Source of the DNA: Desulfarculaceae bacterium
Lineage (GTDB): Bacteria > Desulfobacterota > Desulfarculia > Desulfarculales > Desulfarculaceae
Assembly: GCA_020444545.1 (NCBI GenBank)
Contig: JAHLKT010000007.1
Span: 139,001-203,000 of the forward strand
Direction: 5' to 3'
DNA: 64,000 bases
The translations under genes and the position numbers were made by a program. The notes under the pieces were generated by a model. It worked only from the letters and a program-made list of their open reading frames with translations, had not been told where the DNA came from and did not search any database. This document shows, in pieces, positions 23,857-35,813 of the stretch; positions within the stretch are counted from its first letter, which is position 1; each line of letters starts with the position of its first letter.

Positions 23857-24419
23857 TGCTTGGTTTTTTCCGGGGCTTGCTTCTGGCCGGGCTCGGGCTT
23901 CACCAGGCCGGCCTTTTCCTGCAAACGGCGGGTGAGGTCGGCGGGCACCAGGTCCATCATGTAGCGGCCCCCGGCCACCAGATAGGGCGCGATAACCGAG
24001 GTGCGCAAGGGGGCCATGGTGGAGAAGGGGTTGGCCAACAGGAGGAGGTTGATCAGCAGGTAGCAGACCAAGACGCCCTTGACCAGGCCCACCAGGCCGC
24101 CCAAAAGGCGGTCCAGGCCCGAGAGCCCCCCGCCCATGAGCAGACGGCGGATCAGGGCGCCCATCCACAGGAACACCGCGAACACCAGCAGCAAAATCAG
24201 GGCAAAGGCCACCGCCGGCCACCAGGTGGCCTGCACCTTGCTCAGCTGCTCCAGGGTGGCGCCCAGCTCCTGATAGAACATGGCGCTGACCACCACCGCG
24301 ATGACCGCGCCCACCAGGCCGGCCAGCTCGCGCACCAAGCCGCGCATCAAGGCCTTCACGAAGAAGAAGACCAGGATGATCAGGAAACCGAGGTCCAGTA
24401 GGTTTGGCGCGTTATCCAT
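23853..24419 (-). CDS. cvpA: CvpA family membrane protein
   Basis: About 188 residues with four hydrophobic helices (ILVFFFVKALMRGLVRELAG, an amphipathic valine-rich helix, VAFALILLLVFAVFLWMG, GVLVCYLLINLLLL) and a charged Lys/Pro tail. The G-x-x-R-G-x-x-R-E-x-A-G-type segment after helix 1 is the CvpA hallmark. The family is linked to envelope integrity and colicin V production. The ATG at 24419 is chosen because the CvpA domain begins right there. It forms an operon with mazG. Confidence 0.85.
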   Translation of the reverse strand: MDNAPNLLDLGFLIILVFFFVKALMRGLVRELAGLVGAVIAVVVSAMFYQELGATLEQLSKVQATWWPAVAFALILLLVFAVFLWMGALIRRLLMGGGLSGLDRLLGGLVGLVKGVLVCYLLINLLLLANPFSTMAPLRTSVIAPYLVAGGRYMMDLVPADLTRRLQEKAGLVKPEPGQKQAPEKTKQ

Positions 24420-24522
24420 CTTAATGCACAGCAGTAGCACGGCCGGGGCAAAAAAGTCAAGAAGCCGGAGCGAAAGCGTTTTACGATAGCGTAATGAAAC
24501 CGGCAACTTGGGAACATGGTCT

Positions 24523-24543
24523 CCCCCCGGGGCCGCCGGGGGG
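24523..24543. other. GC-rich hairpin in divergent gap
   Basis: CCCCCCGG and CCGGGGGG around a 5-nt loop, between cvpA and the YjbQ-like gene. It lacks a T-run, so its role as a terminator is doubtful. Confidence 0.35.
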
Positions 24544-24595
24544 ATTGTTGTCAGGTCCCCGGGGCCTATGGTAAAGGTTAGGCGGAGATAAGCCC

Positions 24596-25015
24596 ATGAA
24601 AATATACAGGCAAACCATCTCGCTGACCGGGACGGCGGGCACCGACGTTCACGAGGTCACCGGCGAGGTGGCCCGCGTGGTGGCCGCCTCGGGGATCGGC
24701 GAGGGCACGGTGCTGGTCTTCACCCCCGGCTCCACTGCGGCGGTGACCACCATCGAGCACGAGTCCGGCTGCCTGAGCGACCTCAAGCGCCTGCTGGACC
24801 AGTTGGCCCCGCCCGACGGCGAATACGCCCACAACCTGCGCTGGGGCGACGGCAACGGCTACAGCCATCTGCGCGCCGCCCTGCTGGGGCCATCCCTCAC
24901 CGTGCCGGTCATGGGCGGCGGGCTGGGGCTGGGCACCTGGCAACGGATAGTTGTCCTGGATTTCGACAACCGCCCCCGCGACCGGCGGGTGGTCATAAGC
25001 GTGCAAGGCGAGTAA
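24596..25015 (+). CDS. YjbQ / UPF0047 family protein
   Basis: A 139-residue protein of the YjbQ family. Family residues include FTPGSTAAVTTIEHESG and, in the second half, NGYSHLRAALLGPSLTVPV with GTWQRIVVLDFDNRPRDRRV. Some members have weak thiamine-phosphate synthase activity; the physiological role is unsettled. It precedes phoH by 10 bp and probably belongs to the same operon. Confidence 0.9.
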   Translation: MKIYRQTISLTGTAGTDVHEVTGEVARVVAASGIGEGTVLVFTPGSTAAVTTIEHESGCLSDLKRLLDQLAPPDGEYAHNLRWGDGNGYSHLRAALLGPSLTVPVMGGGLGLGTWQRIVVLDFDNRPRDRRVVISVQGE

Positions 25016-25025
25016 AGGCGGCCGC

Positions 25026-25991
<966 letters not shown>

Positions 25992-25993
25992 TC

Positions 25994-26431
25994 ATGGCGG
26001 TGCTTATCGATATCGACGAGGGCCTGCCTATCGACGAGGCGGCCCTGAGCGCCCGGGTGGAGCGGGTCTTGTCTGCTTTGGAGCTGAAGCCCACGGCTGA
26101 GCTTTCCCTGGTCATCTGCGGCGACGAGGAAATCGCGGCGATCAATGAGCAGTGGCTGGGGCGGGTGGGGCCCACCAACGTGATCTCCTTTGCCCAGGGC
26201 GAAGGGGAGGGCGCCGAGCTGACCCCGGAGCTGTTGGGTGACGTGGTGGTGAGCGCCCCTTATGCCGCCCGCGAGGCGGCCGAGAACGGCCTGGACCCGG
26301 ACGAGCACTTGATCCGCCTGATAATTCACGGCATATTGCATTTATTGGGACATGAGCACGAGCAGGGCGGCGAGCCCGCCCGCCTGATGGAAGAAAAAAC
26401 CGAGGAGCTGCTCACGGCCAGCGCGGTCTAG
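25994..26431 (+). CDS. ybeY: endoribonuclease / rRNA maturation factor YbeY
   Basis: A 145-residue YbeY. The zinc-binding motif H-G-x-L-H-L-x-G-H-x-H appears as [11 protein letters not shown], and [11 protein letters not shown] precedes it. YbeY takes part in 16S rRNA 3' processing and ribosome quality control. It starts 2 bp after the phoH stop. Confidence 0.95.
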   Translation: MAVLIDIDEGLPIDEAALSARVERVLSALELKPTAELSLVICGDEEIAAINEQWLGRVGPTNVISFAQGEGEGAELTPELLGDVVVSAPYAAREAAENGLDPDEHLIRLIIHGILHLLGHEHEQGGEPARLMEEKTEELLTASAV

Positions 26432-26463
26432 CGGTCTCGGCGAAAAAAATTTTGCAGCCGACT

Positions 26464-26513
26464 CGGCACAGCCAGCCGCCAGCAACGCAGTATAGCGGTG
26501 GCTGGCGAAGCCG
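26464..26513. repeat. dispersed hairpin repeat, short copy (~50 bp)
   Basis: It shares both ends (CGGCACAGCCAG and AGCGGTGGCTGGCGAAGCCG) with the 120-bp element at 11474-11593 but lacks about 70 bp of the interior. It folds into a hairpin and sits in the ybeY-pdxJ gap. Confidence 0.75.
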
Positions 26514-26535
26514 GTCGCATGAAAGGAGAGCCGAA

Positions 26536-27294
26536 ATGGCTCGCTTAAGCGTAAATGTTGATCACGTGGCCACCCTGCGCCAAGCCCGGGGCATCGACGA
26601 GCCCGACCCGGTGTGGGCGGCCATCCTGGCCGAAAAGGCCGGGGCCGACGGCATCATCGTGCACCTTCGGGAGGACCGCCGCCACATCCAGGACCGCGAC
26701 TTGGAGGTGATGCGCCAGGTGGTCAAGGGCACCCTCAACATGGAGATGGCCGCCACCGAGGAGATGGTGGACATCGCCGGGCGGGTGGGGCCGGACATGT
26801 GCACCCTGGTGCCCGAGAAGCGCCAGGAGCTGACCACCGAGGGCGGCCTGGACGTGGCCGGCAACCTGGAGAACATCCGGGCGGCGGTGAGCGCGCTCCG
26901 GCAATCCGGCATCGTGGTGAGCCTGTTCATCGACCCCACCAGCGAGCAGATCAAGGCGGCCCACCAGGTGGAGGCCCAGGTGGTGGAGCTGCACACCGGC
27001 ACCTATTGCAACGCCACGGACGAGGAGAGCCGCCTCAAGCTGTTGGGTCAGTTGGAAGACTCGGCCCGCCTGGCCTCGCGCCTGGGGCTCAAAGTGGCCG
27101 CGGGCCACGGCCTGAATCTGCGCAACGTGCATCCTCTCTTGGCCATGCCCGAGATCGAGGAGTACTCCATCGGCCACTCCATCATCGCCCGCGCGGTGTT
27201 CGTGGGCCTGGAGCAGGCGGTGGGCGAGATGCTGGCCCTGGTGCGCACGGCGGCCAAGCTGCGCTCGCCCGAGCCTCCCTCGCGGCGGCTGTAG
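26536..27294 (+). CDS. pdxJ: pyridoxine 5'-phosphate synthase
   Basis: A 252-residue PdxJ barrel. It opens with [18 protein letters not shown] and has [16 protein letters not shown] and a later GHGLNLRNV, all family signatures. It condenses 3-amino-2-oxopropyl phosphate with deoxyxylulose 5-phosphate to make PNP. The ATG at 26536 has AAAGGAGAG upstream; a longer frame would run into the repeat. First gene of a likely operon through acpS to cimA. Confidence 0.96.
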   Translation: MARLSVNVDHVATLRQARGIDEPDPVWAAILAEKAGADGIIVHLREDRRHIQDRDLEVMRQVVKGTLNMEMAATEEMVDIAGRVGPDMCTLVPEKRQELTTEGGLDVAGNLENIRAAVSALRQSGIVVSLFIDPTSEQIKAAHQVEAQVVELHTGTYCNATDEESRLKLLGQLEDSARLASRLGLKVAAGHGLNLRNVHPLLAMPEIEEYSIGHSIIARAVFVGLEQAVGEMLALVRTAAKLRSPEPPSRRL

Positions 27295-27303
27295 GAGCGC
27301 GGC

Positions 27304-27696
27304 GTGATCTACGGCCTGGGGCTGGACCTGGCCAAGGTGGAGCGCATCGGCCGGGCCCTGGAGCGCCATGGCGAGCGCTTTTTGGCCCGCTGCTTCACGG
27401 CCTATGAGCAGAAGCTCTGCCTGAGCCGCCCGGGCAAGGCTTCGGCCCTGGCCCTGCGCTTCGCGGCCAAGGAGGCCTTTTCCAAGGCCGCCGGCCTGGG
27501 CATGAATGGTCTGGGCAAACGGGGTCTGGGCTGGACCGACATCGAGGTGGTCCACGACCCACGGGGCAAGCCCGAGCTGGTCTTGCACGGCCGGGCCAAG
27601 GCCTGGGCCGAGGAGACCGGCATAAGCAACAGTTTCGTTAGCCTCACCGACGAGGGCGACTATGCCGCGGCGGTGGTGGTGTTGGAGAAGTCATGA
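27304..27696 (+). CDS. acpS: holo-[acyl-carrier-protein] synthase
   Basis: 130 residues with a GTG start. Motifs are GLGLDLAKVERI at the N-terminus (Asp for Mg2+) and RFAAKEAFSKAAGLG in the middle (Glu). It moves 4'-phosphopantetheine from CoA to ACP. The common pdxJ-acpS-nnr order is kept. Confidence 0.95.
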   Translation: MIYGLGLDLAKVERIGRALERHGERFLARCFTAYEQKLCLSRPGKASALALRFAAKEAFSKAAGLGMNGLGKRGLGWTDIEVVHDPRGKPELVLHGRAKAWAEETGISNSFVSLTDEGDYAAAVVVLEKS

Positions 27697-29276
27697 TTCT
27701 GGTAACCGCCGAGCAGATGCAGGCCTGTGACCGCGAGACCATCGACAAGGTGGGCCTCCCGGGCGCGGTGCTCATGGAAAACGCCGCCCAGGGGGCGGTG
27801 CAGGTGCTCGGCGACATGCTGGGCGAGGTGGAGGGCCTGAGCGTGGCCGTCTTGTGCGGCCGGGGCAACAACGGCGGCGACGGCCTGGCCATGGCCCGCA
27901 TCCTGGCCAACCAGGGCGCCGAGGCCGACTGCTACCTCATGGCCAAGAAGGACCAGCTCACCGGCGACGCGGCCCTGAACCTCAAGGTGGCGCTCAACTG
28001 CGGGGTCACGGTCAAGGAGTGCCCGGACGAGGAGAGCTTCGCCAAGCTGGCCGGGGAGATCGCGGCCCACGAGCTGTTCATCGACGCGCTGTTGGGCACC
28101 GGGCTCAGCAAGGAAGTGACCGGGCGCTACCGGGCGGCCATTGAGCTTCTTAACTCTCTAGATGCGCCGGTGATGGCGGTGGACATTCCCTCCGGCCTTT
28201 CGGCCGACACCGGGGCCCCCCTGGGCGAGGCGGTGGTGGCCGATCTCACCGCCACCTTCGGGCTGATCAAGCAGGGCCTGATCCTGGACGGCGGGGAGCA
28301 CTGCGGCGAGCTTTACCTCATCGACATATCCATCCCGCCCAAGGTGATCGACGAGCTGGACCCGGCCTGCTTCCTCCTGGGCGACGAGCTGGCCGCCGCG
28401 CTGCTGAACCTGCGCCCGGTGGGCGGCCACAAGGGCACCTTCGGGCATCTGTTGGTCTTGGGCGGCAGCCCGGGCAAGAGCGGGGCGCCCTGTTTGGCGG
28501 CCATGGGGGCCTTGCGCGCCGGGGCGGGCCTGGTCACGGTGGGCATCCCCGCTTCCTTGAACCCCATCGTGGAGGCCAAGCTCACCGCGCCCATGAGCCA
28601 GCCCCTGCCCGAGAGCGCCTCTGGCGGCCTGAGCCCCGAGGCCCTGGGCACGGTGCTCCCCCTGTGCGCCGAGCGCAGCGCGGTGGTGCTGGGGCCGGGC
28701 CTGGGCCGCGAGGAAGGCTCCCTGGAGCTGGCCCGCGCCCTGTGGGCCCAGAACGAGACTCCCCTGGTGGTGGATGCGGACGGGCTCTACGCCCTGAGCG
28801 AGGGCTTCGGCCAGGCGGGGCCCGGCGCGTCCGAGGTGGTTATAACCCCCCATCCCGGCGAGGCGGCCCGTTTGCTGGGCATATCCACCGCCCAGGTGCA
28901 GGCCGACCGCTTGGCCGCCGCCCGCGCCCTGGCCGCGCGGGGCAGCTGCGTGGCGGTGCTCAAGGGGGCGCGCAGCATCGTGGCCGAGCCCGGCGGCCTG
29001 GCTTGGGTCAACCCCACGGGCAACCCGCTGTTGGCCAGCGGGGGCAGCGGCGACGTGCTTTCGGGCATCATCGGCGGGCTCATGGCCCAGGGCCTGGAAG
29101 CCATGGCCGCGGCCCTGGCCGGGGTCTACGCGCATGGCCTGGCCGCCGACCTGGCCTCCACCGAGTACGGCCAGCGGGGCCTGGCCGCCGACGAGCTGGC
29201 CGACTGGCTGCCCGAGGCCTTCGCGGCCCTGGAGGACCCCCTGGATGAAGACGGCGACGACGCGGACCCTTGCTAG
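27693..29276 (+). CDS. nnrD: bifunctional NAD(P)H-hydrate epimerase / ADP-dependent dehydratase
   Basis: A 527-residue fusion. The N-terminal epimerase (~1-215) has LCGRGNNGGDGLAMARIL and DIPSGLSADTG; the C-terminal ribokinase-like dehydratase (~225-515) has GGHKGTFGHLLVLGG, GPGLGRE and ASGGSGDVLSGIIGG. It repairs hydrated NADH/NADPH. The ATG overlaps the acpS stop by 4 bp. Confidence 0.95.
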   Translation: MILVTAEQMQACDRETIDKVGLPGAVLMENAAQGAVQVLGDMLGEVEGLSVAVLCGRGNNGGDGLAMARILANQGAEADCYLMAKKDQLTGDAALNLKVALNCGVTVKECPDEESFAKLAGEIAAHELFIDALLGTGLSKEVTGRYRAAIELLNSLDAPVMAVDIPSGLSADTGAPLGEAVVADLTATFGLIKQGLILDGGEHCGELYLIDISIPPKVIDELDPACFLLGDELAAALLNLRPVGGHKGTFGHLLVLGGSPGKSGAPCLAAMGALRAGAGLVTVGIPASLNPIVEAKLTAPMSQPLPESASGGLSPEALGTVLPLCAERSAVVLGPGLGREEGSLELARALWAQNETPLVVDADGLYALSEGFGQAGPGASEVVITPHPGEAARLLGISTAQVQADRLAAARALAARGSCVAVLKGARSIVAEPGGLAWVNPTGNPLLASGGSGDVLSGIIGGLMAQGLEAMAAALAGVYAHGLAADLASTEYGQRGLAADELADWLPEAFAALEDPLDEDGDDADPC

Positions 29277-29288
29277 GCGGCTAGACCC

Positions 29289-29789
29289 GTGGTAAAGGCA
29301 TTGGTTATTGGGCGGCCCTTGGCCCGCCTGGAGACGATACTAAAAAACGAGGCCGACACCGAGGCCCTGGGCCAGCGCCTGGGGGCCTTGTTGTCTCCGG
29401 GCGGCGTGGTTCTTTTGATAGGCCGCCTGGGGGCGGGCAAGACGGTGTTGGCCCGCGGCCTGGCCCGGGGCCTGGGGGTGAGCGAAGACTACGCCATCGT
29501 CTCGCCCACCTTCACCCTGATGAACCACTACCCCGGCCGGGTGGACTTTTTCCATGCCGACCTCTACCGCCTGGAGGCGGGCGAGGCGGCCGAGCTGGAG
29601 ATGCTCGAGGAAGCGGCGGCCGGAGTGCTGGCCGTGGAATGGGCCGAGCGGGCGCCGGGCCTGTGGCCGCCGGAGGCGGTGCGGGTGGAGCTGATGCCCG
29701 CGGAAGACGAAACGCGCCGCGCGGCCATCAGCGGGCCGGCGGAGATAATAGAACCGTTGCAACGGGCGCTAGAAGGCGCCGGGGTTTGA
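29289..29789 (+). CDS. tsaE: tRNA threonylcarbamoyladenosine biosynthesis ATPase TsaE
   Basis: 166 residues with P-loop GRLGAGKTVLARGLARGLG, then SPTFTLMNHY and FFHADLYRLE. It works with TsaB, TsaC and TsaD in t6A37 synthesis on ANN-reading tRNAs; tsaD lies 4 kb downstream. The GTG start 12 bp after nnr may be followed by a truer internal start, since the first ~20 residues are not conserved. Confidence 0.93.
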   Translation: MVKALVIGRPLARLETILKNEADTEALGQRLGALLSPGGVVLLIGRLGAGKTVLARGLARGLGVSEDYAIVSPTFTLMNHYPGRVDFFHADLYRLEAGEAAELEMLEEAAAGVLAVEWAERAPGLWPPEAVRVELMPAEDETRRAAISGPAEIIEPLQRALEGAGV

Positions 29790-29804
29790 ACGCGGGATAA
29801 ACAC

Positions 29805-31052
29805 ATGGCCTTGATAGTGCAGAAGTACGGCGGCACCTCGGTGGGCAGCATCGAGAAGATACGCAACGTGGCGGCCAAGGTGAAGGCCCGGGCCGAGGCG
29901 GGCAACCAGATGGTGGTGGTGCTCTCGGCCATGAGCGGGGTCACCGACGGCCTGATCAAACTGGCCCACGAGATCAGCAGCCGCCCCCGGGCCCGCGAGC
30001 TGGACGTGCTCATGGCCACCGGCGAGCAGCAGTCCGTTGCCTTGTTCTGTATGGCCGCCACCGAGATGGGCCTGCCGGCCCGCTCCCTTCTGGGCTTCCA
30101 GGCGGCCATCCTCACCGACCGCATGTTCGGCAAGGCCCGCATCACCGACGTGGAGACCGCCCGCATCCAGGAGTTTTTGAACAACGGCAAGGTGGTGGTG
30201 GTGGCCGGCTTCCAGGGCCTGGACTGGGACAGCGGCGACGTGACCACCCTGGGGCGCGGAGGCAGCGACACCACCGCCGTGGCCCTGGCCGCCGCCTTGA
30301 AGGCCGACGTCTGCGAGATCTACACCGACGTGGAGGGCGTCTACACCACCGATCCCAACGTGGTGCCCGAGGCCCGCAAGCTCAGCTACGTCTCCTACGA
30401 GGAGATGCTGGAGATGGCCTCTTTGGGGGCCAAGGTTTTGGACATCCGATCGGTGGAGTTCGCCGCCAAGTTCGGAGTCAAGATACACGTACGTTCCACC
30501 TTTACCGACCGGGAGGGCACCATGGTGGTACCCGAGGACCAGATTACCGAGAAGCTCATCATCTCCGGCGTGGCCTACAACAAGAACGAGGCCCGGATTA
30601 CCATCAAGGGCGTGCCCGACACCCCCGGCATCGCCAGCAAGGTCTTCATCCCCATTAGCGCGGCGGGCATCGTGGTGGACGTGATCATTCAGAACACCTC
30701 GGCCGACGGCAAGACCGACCTTACCTTCACCGTGCCCAAGACCGACTTCGACCAGGCCATGGACATAGTGGGCAAGACCGCCGACGAGATCGGCGCGGCC
30801 GAGGTTTTGGGCGACACCGGCATAGCCAAGGTGAGCGTCATCGGCATAGGCATGCGCAATCACGCCGGCGTGGCCACCAGGATGTTCGCGGCCCTGGCCG
30901 AGGAGAACATCAACATTCTCACCATCAACACCAGCGAGATTAAGATTTCCTGCGTCATCGAAGAGAAGTACACCGAGCTGGCCGTGCGCGCCCTGCATGA
31001 CACTTTCGGCCTGGCCGAGGATCTCACACCTAAAAAAGAAGACGTGGTCTAA
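29805..31052 (+). CDS. lysC: aspartate kinase
   Basis: 415 residues. KYGGTSVGSIEKI opens the kinase domain, TLGRGGSDTTAVALA binds aspartate/ATP, and two ACT domains (~265-405) provide feedback control, as in lysine/threonine-sensitive monofunctional enzymes. First step of the Lys/Met/Thr pathway. It lies 2 bp before cimA, coupling aspartate-family and isoleucine precursor synthesis. Confidence 0.96.
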   Translation: MALIVQKYGGTSVGSIEKIRNVAAKVKARAEAGNQMVVVLSAMSGVTDGLIKLAHEISSRPRARELDVLMATGEQQSVALFCMAATEMGLPARSLLGFQAAILTDRMFGKARITDVETARIQEFLNNGKVVVVAGFQGLDWDSGDVTTLGRGGSDTTAVALAAALKADVCEIYTDVEGVYTTDPNVVPEARKLSYVSYEEMLEMASLGAKVLDIRSVEFAAKFGVKIHVRSTFTDREGTMVVPEDQITEKLIISGVAYNKNEARITIKGVPDTPGIASKVFIPISAAGIVVDVIIQNTSADGKTDLTFTVPKTDFDQAMDIVGKTADEIGAAEVLGDTGIAKVSVIGIGMRNHAGVATRMFAALAEENINILTINTSEIKISCVIEEKYTELAVRALHDTFGLAEDLTPKKEDVV

Positions 31053-31054
31053 TT

Positions 31055-32653
31055 ATGTCTGGTAACGCCCCGGTCATCGAACTTTACGACACCACTCTCC
31101 GGGACGGAACCCAGGCCGAAGGATTCGTCCTCACCCCCGAGGACAAGCTCAAGGTGGCCCGCCAGTTGGACCGCCTGGGGGTGAGCTACATCGAGGGAGG
31201 TTGGCCCGGTTCCAACCCCCGCGATCAGGAATTCTTCGAGCGGGCCGGCGAGCTAAAGCTCGAGAACTCGGTCCTGGTGGCCTTCGGTTCCACCCATCAC
31301 GCCAAGCGCACTCCGGAGAACGACCCCAACCTGGCCGCCCTCATCGCGGCCCCGGCCCCGGTCTGCGCCCTGGTGGGCAAGTCCTGGTCCAAGCACGTCA
31401 CCGCCCAGCTGGGTATCGAGCTGGAGCGCAACCTGGAGATCATCGCGGCGTCGGTGGCCTATATGAAAGAGGCGGGACGCCGGGTGTTCTTCGACGCGGA
31501 GCACTTCTTCGACGGCCTGGCCCAGGACGAGGCCTACGCCTTGGCGGTATTAACCGCCGCCGCCGAAGCCGGGGCCGAGGCCCTGGTGCTCTGCGACACC
31601 AACGGCGGCTCCCTGCCTTCCTGGATCACCGAAGGCGTGGGCAAGGTGGCCGCCGCCCTGCCCGGCGTCACCCTGGGCATCCACTGCCACAACGACGGCG
31701 ACCTGGCCACGGCCAACACCCTGGCCGCCGTGCAGGCGGGCGCGCGCCAGATACAGGGCACCACCGGAGGCATGGGCGAGCGCTGCGGCAACGCCGACCT
31801 CTGCGCCATCGTGCCCACCTTGCAGCTCAAGATGGGCTACCAGTGCCTGCCCGAGGACCATCTGCGGCGGCTAACCGACACCGCCCGCTTCATCCGCGAG
31901 CAGGCCAACCAGCCGCCCGCCGCTTTTGCTCCCTACGTGGGTATCAGCGCCTTTTCCCACAAGGGCGGCCTGCACATCTCGGCGGTGGAGAAGGACCCGG
32001 CCCTGTACGAGCACATCTCCCCCGAGTTGGTGGGCAACAACCGCCGCTATTTGCTCAGCGACCTGGCCGGACGCGCCGCGCTGCTCAAGAAGCTGGCCGA
32101 CTGGGGCTTCAACCTGTCCCCGGACGACCACCGCATCAAGGAGCTCTTGGACGAGCTCAAGGAGCGGGAGAACGAGGGCTACGCCTATGAGGCGGCCGAG
32201 GCCTCCCTGGAGCTCTTGGTCAACCGCCGCATGGGCGGGCGGCCCAGCCACTTCTTCGACCTCCTGGGCTTCCGCGTGGCCGACTACAAGGAGTCCGAGG
32301 CCAAGCCGCCTTCCTCCGAGGCCACCGTCCGGGTGAAGGTGGAGGGCGTGGAGGAGCACACCGCGGCCATGGGCGACGGCCCGGTGAACGCCCTGGACCG
32401 CGCCATCAGAAAGGCCCTGTCGCGCTTCTACCCCGCGCTCAACACCATGAAGCTGGTGGACTACAAGGTGCGGGTGCTGGTGGGCAGCGCGGGCACCGAG
32501 GCGCGGGTGCGGGTGCTGGTGGAGTCCTCCGACGGCGAGAGCCGCTGGGGCACCGTGGGGGTTAGCTTTGACGTGCTGGAGGCGTCGTGGCAGGCCCTGG
32601 GCGACAGCATTCGTTATAAATTGTTTAAAACCCTCCAGGGTAAGATGGCCTAG
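31055..32653 (+). CDS. cimA: (R)-citramalate synthase
   Basis: A 532-residue DRE-TIM enzyme of the CimA group. LYDTTLRDGTQAEGFVLTPE starts the barrel, IHCHNDGDLATANTLAAVQAG binds metal, and the C-terminal regulatory domain (~390-530) is present. It condenses pyruvate with acetyl-CoA to citramalate for threonine-independent isoleucine synthesis. A strong terminator ends the operon. Confidence 0.94.
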   Translation: MSGNAPVIELYDTTLRDGTQAEGFVLTPEDKLKVARQLDRLGVSYIEGGWPGSNPRDQEFFERAGELKLENSVLVAFGSTHHAKRTPENDPNLAALIAAPAPVCALVGKSWSKHVTAQLGIELERNLEIIAASVAYMKEAGRRVFFDAEHFFDGLAQDEAYALAVLTAAAEAGAEALVLCDTNGGSLPSWITEGVGKVAAALPGVTLGIHCHNDGDLATANTLAAVQAGARQIQGTTGGMGERCGNADLCAIVPTLQLKMGYQCLPEDHLRRLTDTARFIREQANQPPAAFAPYVGISAFSHKGGLHISAVEKDPALYEHISPELVGNNRRYLLSDLAGRAALLKKLADWGFNLSPDDHRIKELLDELKERENEGYAYEAAEASLELLVNRRMGGRPSHFFDLLGFRVADYKESEAKPPSSEATVRVKVEGVEEHTAAMGDGPVNALDRAIRKALSRFYPALNTMKLVDYKVRVLVGSAGTEARVRVLVESSDGESRWGTVGVSFDVLEASWQALGDSIRYKLFKTLQGKMA

Positions 32654-32702
32654 GCTGCGGCGGCCGGTTCCTGCCTGCGGCTTATATCAAATAGAGACCA
32701 AG

Positions 32703-32736
32703 GGGCTGGGCCTCAGCGCGAGGCCCGGCCCTTTTT
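32703..32736 (+). terminator. rho-independent terminator after cimA
   Basis: A 12-bp stem (GGGCTGGGCCTC / GAGGCCCGGCCC, one G-T pair), 5-nt loop and five T's. Confidence 0.93.
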
Positions 32737-32852
32737 GTTAGTGGTATCTCCCTGAACTCGCCCACCGGCCCAGGGGCGGCTTTTGTGTTAAATTAGGGTC
32801 ACACCTGATTGGCAAGCGGCGATGCGAGCGCCGCCGGGCAAGGAGGACGGCC

Positions 32853-33852
32853 ATGAATTCGAGCGCTGGCGTAACTATCACCAACCACATCCTGGACCAG
32901 CAGAGCGCCCACGCCGGGGCCACCGGCGCCTTCACCCACCTGCTCAACGAGATCGTCATGGCCGCCAAGATCATCAACAGCGAGGTGAACAAGGCCGGGC
33001 TGGTGGACATCCTGGGCAGCACCGGGCGGCGCAACGTGCAGGGCGAGACGGTGAAAAAGCTCGACGAGTTCGCCAACAGCCTGATGGTGGACCGCCTCTA
33101 CCGCTCGGGCCACGTGGCCATGCTGGCCTCCGAGGAAGACTCCGACCCCATCGAGCCGCCCCGGGGCTGCACCCTGGGCGACTACATCGTCACCTTCGAT
33201 CCCCTGGACGGTAGCTCCAACATCGACGCCAACGTGTCCATCGGCACCATCTTCAGCATTCTCAAGCGGCGCAGCAAGGGCCCGGAGTGCGACCTTTCCG
33301 ACTTCTTGCAGCCCGGCACCCAGCAGGTGGCCGCGGGCTACGTGCTCTACGGCTCCTCCACCATGCTGGTCTACTCCACGGGCAACGGCGTGTCCGGCTT
33401 CACCCTGGACCCCTCGGTGGGCGAGTTCCTGCTCAGCCACCCGGACATCCAGGTGCCTTCGCGCGGCAAGATAGTCTCGGCCAACATGGGCTATTGGGAC
33501 TACTGGAGCGAGGGGCTCAAGAGCTACTTCCGCTACCTGCGCACCAAGACCGACGACAAGCCGGTCTACTCCCTGCGCTACATCGGCTCCATGGTGGCCG
33601 ACATCCACCGCACCCTCTTGTACGGCGGGGTGTTCCTCTATCCGGCCGACTCCAAGGACCCCAAGAAGCCCTGGGGCAAGCTGCGCCTGCTCTACGAGTG
33701 CAACCCCATGGCCTACCTCATGGAGCAGGCGGGTGGCGCGGCCTCCACCGGCGAGGGCCGGGTCTTGGAGGTGGACCCCACCGACCTGCACCAGCGGGTG
33801 CCTTTTATCGGCGGCAGCGCCCAGGACGTGGCCGAGGCCGTGGCATTCATTA

Positions 33853-33872
<20 letters not shown>
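32853..33872 (+). CDS. fbp: class I fructose-1,6-bisphosphatase
   Basis: A 339-residue class I FBPase. The metal site is FDPLDGSSNIDANVSIGTIF and ASEEDSD, with a C-terminal GKLRLLYECNPMAYLMEQAGG. It removes the 1-phosphate in gluconeogenesis. The 3' end overlaps the tsaD start by 20 bp. Confidence 0.96.
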
Positions 33873-34904
<1,032 letters not shown>

Positions 34905-34905
<1 letters not shown>

Positions 34906-35756
34906 TGCATCCCGCCGCCATACTAAAGGCCCACGGCCTGCGCGCGGGCAAGAAGCGCGGCCAGAACTACCTCACCCAGCCCCCCACCGCCGAGGCCATC
35001 GCGGTGGGCGCGGGCATCGCGCCCGAGGACACCGTGCTGGAGATCGGGGCGGGCCTGGGTGCGCTGACCCTGCCCCTGGCCGCCAAAGCCAAGCGGGTCA
35101 TCGCCCTGGAGGTGGACCGGGGCATCTTCGCGGCCCTGGGCGAAGTGCTGACCGAAGCCGGGGCCAGCAACGTGGAGGCCCGCCTGGCCGACGCCTTGCG
35201 CTTGGACTGGGAGGCCCTGGCCACCGAGGTGGAGGGCCCCCTGGTGGTGGTGGGCAATTTGCCCTACAGCATCTCCAGCCCGCTCTTGTTCGACCTGCTG
35301 GAACACCGCGCCCTGTGGAAAGGCGCCACCCTGATGCTGCAAAAGGAGCTGGCCGTGCGCCTGGCCAGCGGCCCCGGCGGCAAGGACTGGGGACGTCTGT
35401 CGGTGCTCGTGCAGATGTGGTGCCAGGTGCGCGCGGGCCAAGAGGTGGGGCCGGGGCAGTTTTTCCCCCGTCCGGCGGTGGCCAGCGCGGTGGTGCATCT
35501 CATCCCCCGCTCCGCCCCGGCGGCGGACCTGGGCGGCCCCGGCGGCGAGGCGTTCTTAAGCCGCGCGGTCAAGGCCGCCTTCAGCCAGCGGCGCAAGACC
35601 GTGGCCAACAGCCTGGCCGGGGGCCTGCAAATGCCCCGCGAGGGGGCCCTGGCCCTGCTGGAGGCGGCGGGCATCGAGCCCACCCGCCGGGCCGAGACCC
35701 TGAGCCTGGCCGAGTTCGCGGCCCTGGCCCGCGCCCTGGCCGCCGCATCAGCCTGA
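34905..35756 (+). CDS. rsmA: 16S rRNA dimethyladenosine transferase
   Basis: A 283-residue KsgA/RsmA. SAM binding is VLEIGAGLGALT, the catalytic NLPY motif is GNLPYSISSPLL and KRGQNYL lies at the N-terminus. It dimethylates the two adjacent adenosines near the 16S rRNA 3' end. The start overlaps the tsaD stop (TGATG). Confidence 0.96.
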
Positions 35757-35813
35757 ACACCTGTGTCATAATTAAAGGGTAGGGGGTTTTCAATCGCGCG
35801 AGGAGGTTTCCCC

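Noticed and set aside
23050-24222. mazG with a start at 24222
   Set aside because: The extension lies in another frame of cvpA and lacks family similarity; ATG 23856 overlaps the cvpA stop as expected.
26452-27294. pdxJ start at 26452
   Set aside because: It would translate the dispersed hairpin repeat; ATG 26536 begins the conserved sequence after a good ribosome site.
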